DNA from: an uncultured Chloroflexota bacterium
GTDB taxonomy: Bacteria > Chloroflexota > Dehalococcoidia > UBA2247 > RBG-13-53-26
Direction: 5' to 3'
Assembly: GCA_937860285.1 (NCBI GenBank)
Contig: CALMBS010000199.1
Span: 1 to 8,405, forward strand
Length of the DNA: 8,405 nt
The notes under the pieces were generated by a model that saw only the letters and a list, made by a program, of their open reading frames with translations, was not told the DNA's origin and ran no database searches. The position numbers were made by a program, and so were the translations under genes. Shown piece after piece: positions 6,157-8,405 of this stretch. The first letter of the stretch is position 1, and each line of letters opens with the position of its first letter.

Positions 6157-6941
6157 CAGGCCAGCTGGGCCAGGTCGAATCTCAGGCCGTCGCTGGCGGC
6201 GATCACGCGGACGCCGGTATCCTGGGACAGTCGCTGGGCCACGGTCCAGGGCTTGGCCCGCCACATGCTCATGCCGAAGTGATTGAGCAGCACGGCCCGG
6301 GGCCGCAGGCTCTTGATAATGACGGCCGCGTCCGGCACTGAGAGGGGGTCCAGCGGGGCCGTGGGTTCCAGCCGCATGAGGTTGAGAATAAGGAGGTCGG
6401 CCCGGTAGTGCTGGCACAGCCCGTCGAAGTACCGGGTGTCCACCACGCAGGAGATGGTGTGCCGGTCCGTCCGCAGGACCAGGCCGTAGGTCTCCACCGG
6501 GTGCACGTGCCGTAAAGGGGTGCGGATGGACACGTTCTCCACCTGGTACTCTCCGCCCTCCTTGAGCACCTCGATGCGCTCCAGGAAGGGCCGCACGTAC
6601 CGCAGTACCACGGGATCGTCCTCCAGGGCGTCGGCCGGGGCCAGCAGCACCCCGCGGCGGTGGAAGCCGCCCTCGGCCATGGCCTCGATCATCACATTGA
6701 TGTCACAGGAGTGGTCGAGGTGCTTGTGCGAGAGGATGATGGCGGCCAGCCTCGGTGGGCTGAGCCGGCTCTTCACGGCCCGGACCAGCGTCCCCGGGCC
6801 GGGGTCGAGCAGCATTTCGGTGCCGCCCAGGTTGAACCACAGCCCGCCTGACGCCAGAATCTGGCTGGCGACCATGACCCGGGCGCCGGCCGTGCCGAGG
6901 AAGGTGATGGTGTCCCCCGGTGTCTCCGCTTGGCCGTCCAT
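6156..6941 (-). CDS. MBL-fold metallo-hydrolase
   Basis: A 261-residue metallo-beta-lactamase-fold protein of unknown substrate, probably cytoplasmic (no signal peptide). Seen: N-terminal strand ITFLGTAGARV (12-22); LLDPGPGT; the metal motif HKHLDH (72-77, the classic HxHxDH); PLRHVHPVETYG (142-153) providing the next His; VVDTRY with Asp168; and LLNHFG with His221. This set of ligands fits a two-metal hydrolase, closest in style to the RNase Z/PhnP-like branch (phosphodiester substrates), but I cannot assign a subfamily. Start: ATG 6941-6939 gives a short lead into the core; an in-frame ATG at 6959-6957 is also possible and neither has a good ribosome binding site. First gene of the operon with the eIF-2B-like isomerase 11 bases downstream, and divergent from the RtcA-like gene. 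Confidence 0.87.
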   Translation of the reverse strand: MDGQAETPGDTITFLGTAGARVMVASQILASGGLWFNLGGTEMLLDPGPGTLVRAVKSRLSPPRLAAIILSHKHLDHSCDINVMIEAMAEGGFHRRGVLLAPADALEDDPVVLRYVRPFLERIEVLKEGGEYQVENVSIRTPLRHVHPVETYGLVLRTDRHTISCVVDTRYFDGLCQHYRADLLILNLMRLEPTAPLDPLSVPDAAVIIKSLRPRAVLLNHFGMSMWRAKPWTVAQRLSQDTGVRVIAASDGLRFDLAQLA

Positions 6942-6984
6942 TGTTCTGCTATTATTCATTATGCGGGACGGGTTGGCAATAGCA
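6942..6984. promoter_or_regulatory. Shared divergent promoter region with inverted repeat
   Basis: About 40 bases separate the two divergent operons. On the plus strand TGCTATTAT (6947-6955) is an extended -10 box (TATTAT at 6950-6955) for the RtcA-like gene; no good -35 is seen. TGCTATT (6947-6953) and AATAGCA (6978-6984) are perfect 7-base inverted repeats, centres 31 bases apart, so the minus strand also reads TGCTATT in the outgoing direction, though its hexamer TATTGC is a poor -10. The plus gene has only a weak GGGACGGG (6965-6972) as ribosome binding site. The A+T-rich patch contrasts with the surroundings. Confidence 0.5.
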
Positions 6985-8033
6985 TGATTGAGGTAGATGG
7001 GAGCGAGAGGTCCGGTTCCGGGACCATTGTGCGGCTGGCGGTGTCGCTGTGCACCATCCTGGGACGGGACCTGCACCTGACCAACATCCGGGCCCGGAGC
7101 GACAAGAGGGGGCTCCGGCCCCAGCACCGGCAGGTGGTCGCCGCCTGTGCCCAGATGTGCGGCGGCCGGGTGGAGAGGGCCGAGGTGGGCTCCAGCGAGC
7201 TCACCTACCGGCCGGGCCGCAGCATCCGGGGCGGGGCCTACCATTGGGACATCGGCACGGCCGGGTCCACGACCATGCTGGCCCTGAGCCTGCTGCTGGT
7301 CGGAGCCTTCGCGGACAGGGCGTCGGTCTTCACCCTTACGGGCGGCCTGTTCCAGGACTTCGCTCCGTCGGCGCACCATCTGCAGCGGGTGCTGGTGCCG
7401 CTGGTGAGGAGAATGGGCCTGGAGGCTGAGGTCTTTGTGCGGAGGCCGGGCTACGTGCCGGAGGGCAACGGCGTTCTGGAGGTGAGGGTCAGGCCGGCTG
7501 TGGATGGGCTGAGGCCGATCGGGCTCACCGAGCAGGGCCGGGTAACTGCCGTCGGGGGCATCGGGCTGTCTTCACACCTGGCGGAGCAGGAGGTGAGCGA
7601 CCGGATGGCGGAGGAGTGCTCGGAGGCGTTGGAGGAGGCCGGCTATGAGGCCGACATAGAGGCGGTGTACGAGACATCGGCCGGCCAGAAAGGGGCCGAC
7701 CTGACGGTCTGGGCCGAGACCGCCAGCGGCGCCATCGTCGGCTCCGACCGGGCCGGCAAGCTGGGCCGCAGGTCGGAGGAGATCGGACGGTACGTGGCCG
7801 GGAGCCTGCTGGATGACCTCCAGGCGGGCGCCACGGTCGACCGGTACGTGGCGGACCAGCTGATACCGTTCTGCGCCCTGGCGGGCGGGGCCAGCGAGTA
7901 TGTCATCCCGCGGGTGACGGAGCACGTGGAGACCAACCTCTGGCTGGTGGAGACCATCCTGGGGGCCGGGACAAGGCTGGATGGCCGGCGCCTTCGGATA
8001 GAAGGGGTGGGGCACCGAATTGGAGCCGGCTGA
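6984..8033 (+). CDS. rtcA: RNA 3'-terminal phosphate cyclase-like protein (divergent RtcA)
   Basis: Family role: RtcA uses ATP to convert an RNA 3'-phosphate end to a 2',3'-cyclic phosphate through enzyme-AMP and RNA-AMP intermediates. The 349-residue length fits. Seen: MIEVDGSERSGSGTIVR (1-17), NIRARSDKRGLRPQH (34-48), WDIGTAGSTTMLALSLLL (88-105), DQLIPFCALAGG (291-302) and HVETN (314-318). His314 matches the adenylylated His of the family (His309 in E. coli), about the same distance from the C-terminus. Odd points, aligned by eye: the usual YGEGGGQ loop is ERSGSGT, losing the Glu that I recall as a metal ligand (Glu14 in E. coli); the Gln usual after GTAGS is Leu; GFYPxGGG reads GYVPEGNG. 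It may be a specialised cyclase or have changed chemistry. Start ATG 6984 matches the family N-terminus. No rtcB is present in the window. Confidence 0.85.
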   Translation: MIEVDGSERSGSGTIVRLAVSLCTILGRDLHLTNIRARSDKRGLRPQHRQVVAACAQMCGGRVERAEVGSSELTYRPGRSIRGGAYHWDIGTAGSTTMLALSLLLVGAFADRASVFTLTGGLFQDFAPSAHHLQRVLVPLVRRMGLEAEVFVRRPGYVPEGNGVLEVRVRPAVDGLRPIGLTEQGRVTAVGGIGLSSHLAEQEVSDRMAEECSEALEEAGYEADIEAVYETSAGQKGADLTVWAETASGAIVGSDRAGKLGRRSEEIGRYVAGSLLDDLQAGATVDRYVADQLIPFCALAGGASEYVIPRVTEHVETNLWLVETILGAGTRLDGRRLRIEGVGHRIGAG

Positions 8034-8405
8034 CAAGGCCAGCCTGATCGAGGAGAAGCTGCCGCTGCTGTACCGGCAGCTGCAGATCTGCTGTCTCTGC
8101 CCGCGGAGGTGCGAGGCCAACCGGCTGGCGGGGGAGACGGGCTACTGCGGCGCCGGCGGCGACATGGTGGTCTACACCGCCTTCCTGCACCACGGCGAAG
8201 AGCCGGGGATAAGCGGCGAGAAGGGCAGCGGCGCCATCTTCTTCTCCGGGTGCAGCCTGCGGTGCGTCTACTGCCAGAACCACCGCTTCTCGCAGGCCAT
8301 CGAGGGGACCCGGGTGAGCCCCGATGACCTGGCCCGGATCATGCTCCGGCTGCAGGAGAAGGGGGCGGAGAACATCAACCTGGTGACGCCCACCCACTTC
8401 CTGCC
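8020..8405 (+). CDS. Radical SAM protein, PflX/COG1313-like (5' part; runs off right edge)
   Basis: The first 128 residues of a radical SAM enzyme. Start: TTG 8020 is the only usual start codon (ATG, GTG or TTG) between the in-frame stop TAG 7999-8001 and the N-terminal cysteine motif; GGGGTGG (8004-8010) lies 9 bases upstream. It overlaps the end of the RtcA-like gene by 14 bases in another frame, so the two are translationally linked. Seen: ICCLCPRRCEANRLAGETGYC with Cys24, 25, 27, 31 and 43; a HHGEEPGISGEKGSGAIFFSG stretch typical of this group; the cluster motif CSLRCVYC (Cys78, 82, 85: CX3CX2C) that binds the SAM-reducing 4Fe-4S cluster; then QN and NINLVTPTHFLP. Family knowledge: related to pyruvate formate-lyase activating enzymes, but most members have no known target, and no glycyl radical enzyme is seen here. 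Confidence 0.9.
   Translation, partial: MEPADKASLIEEKLPLLYRQLQICCLCPRRCEANRLAGETGYCGAGGDMVVYTAFLHHGEEPGISGEKGSGAIFFSGCSLRCVYCQNHRFSQAIEGTRVSPDDLARIMLRLQEKGAENINLVTPTHFL

Noticed and set aside
5386..6282. Plus-strand open frame of 298 codons opposite the eIF-2B-like and MBL genes
   Set aside because: Gly/Asp-rich shadow frame with no motif, while both minus-strand genes show catalytic residues and a ribosome binding site.
6145..6417. Longer N-terminus for the eIF-2B-like protein (start at 6417)
   Set aside because: The added 91 residues overlap the MBL coding region and are not family-like. GTG 6144 has an ideal AGGAGG.
7903..8397. Minus-strand open frame opposite the RtcA-like and radical SAM genes
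   Set aside because: Shadow frame; the plus strand has the radical SAM CX3CX2C motif and the RtcA catalytic His region.

Overview
This window is G+C-rich (roughly two thirds by eye) bacterial chromosome with tightly packed genes. It shows no tRNA, rRNA, CRISPR array, insertion sequence or phage gene. The mix is a class 1B-like dihydroorotate dehydrogenase, RF1 with its methyltransferase, an eIF-2B/ribose-1,5-bisphosphate-isomerase-type protein, an RtcA-like cyclase, a COG1313-type radical SAM protein and a giant MMPL-like exporter. It would suit a Chloroflexota (Dehalococcoidia-like) or other anaerobic/subsurface bacterium. That placement is inference from gene content, not a database match.

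Layout. (1) Positions 1-1981, minus strand: the N-terminal 660 residues of a very large membrane protein whose 3' end lies outside the window. It has one N-terminal transmembrane helix with an RND/MMPL-like start, then about five tandem ~80-residue helical repeats, then 38-residue beta-propeller-type repeats. No ATG-to-stop frame captures it because it is open at the left edge; I verified the frame codon by codon. (2) 1982-2337: a 356-base divergent intergenic region with a GC-only inverted repeat and a good sigma70-type promoter for the next gene. (3) 2338-5229, plus strand: pyrD, prfA, prmC. prfA has its own extended -10 promoter so close to its ATG that the transcript would be almost leaderless. 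prmC overlaps prfA by 4 bases and encodes the enzyme that methylates the GGQ glutamine of the prfA product. (4) 5245-6941, minus strand: a two-gene operon of an MBL-fold hydrolase and an eIF-2B-family sugar-phosphate isomerase-like protein, convergent with prmC. (5) 6984-8405, plus strand, divergent from (4) across about 40 bases: a divergent RtcA-like protein overlapping by 14 bases the TTG-started 5' end of a radical SAM protein that runs off the right edge.

The pyrD-prfA-prmC stretch is ordinary housekeeping (pyrimidine synthesis, translation termination). The more unusual parts are the exporter with stacked repeats and a propeller, and the 5245-8405 block. There an MBL hydrolase, an R15P-isomerase-like protein, an RtcA variant that keeps its catalytic His but appears to lack the metal-binding Glu, and a radical SAM protein share one compact divergent locus. 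A role in RNA-end or ribose-phosphate metabolism is a hypothesis only.
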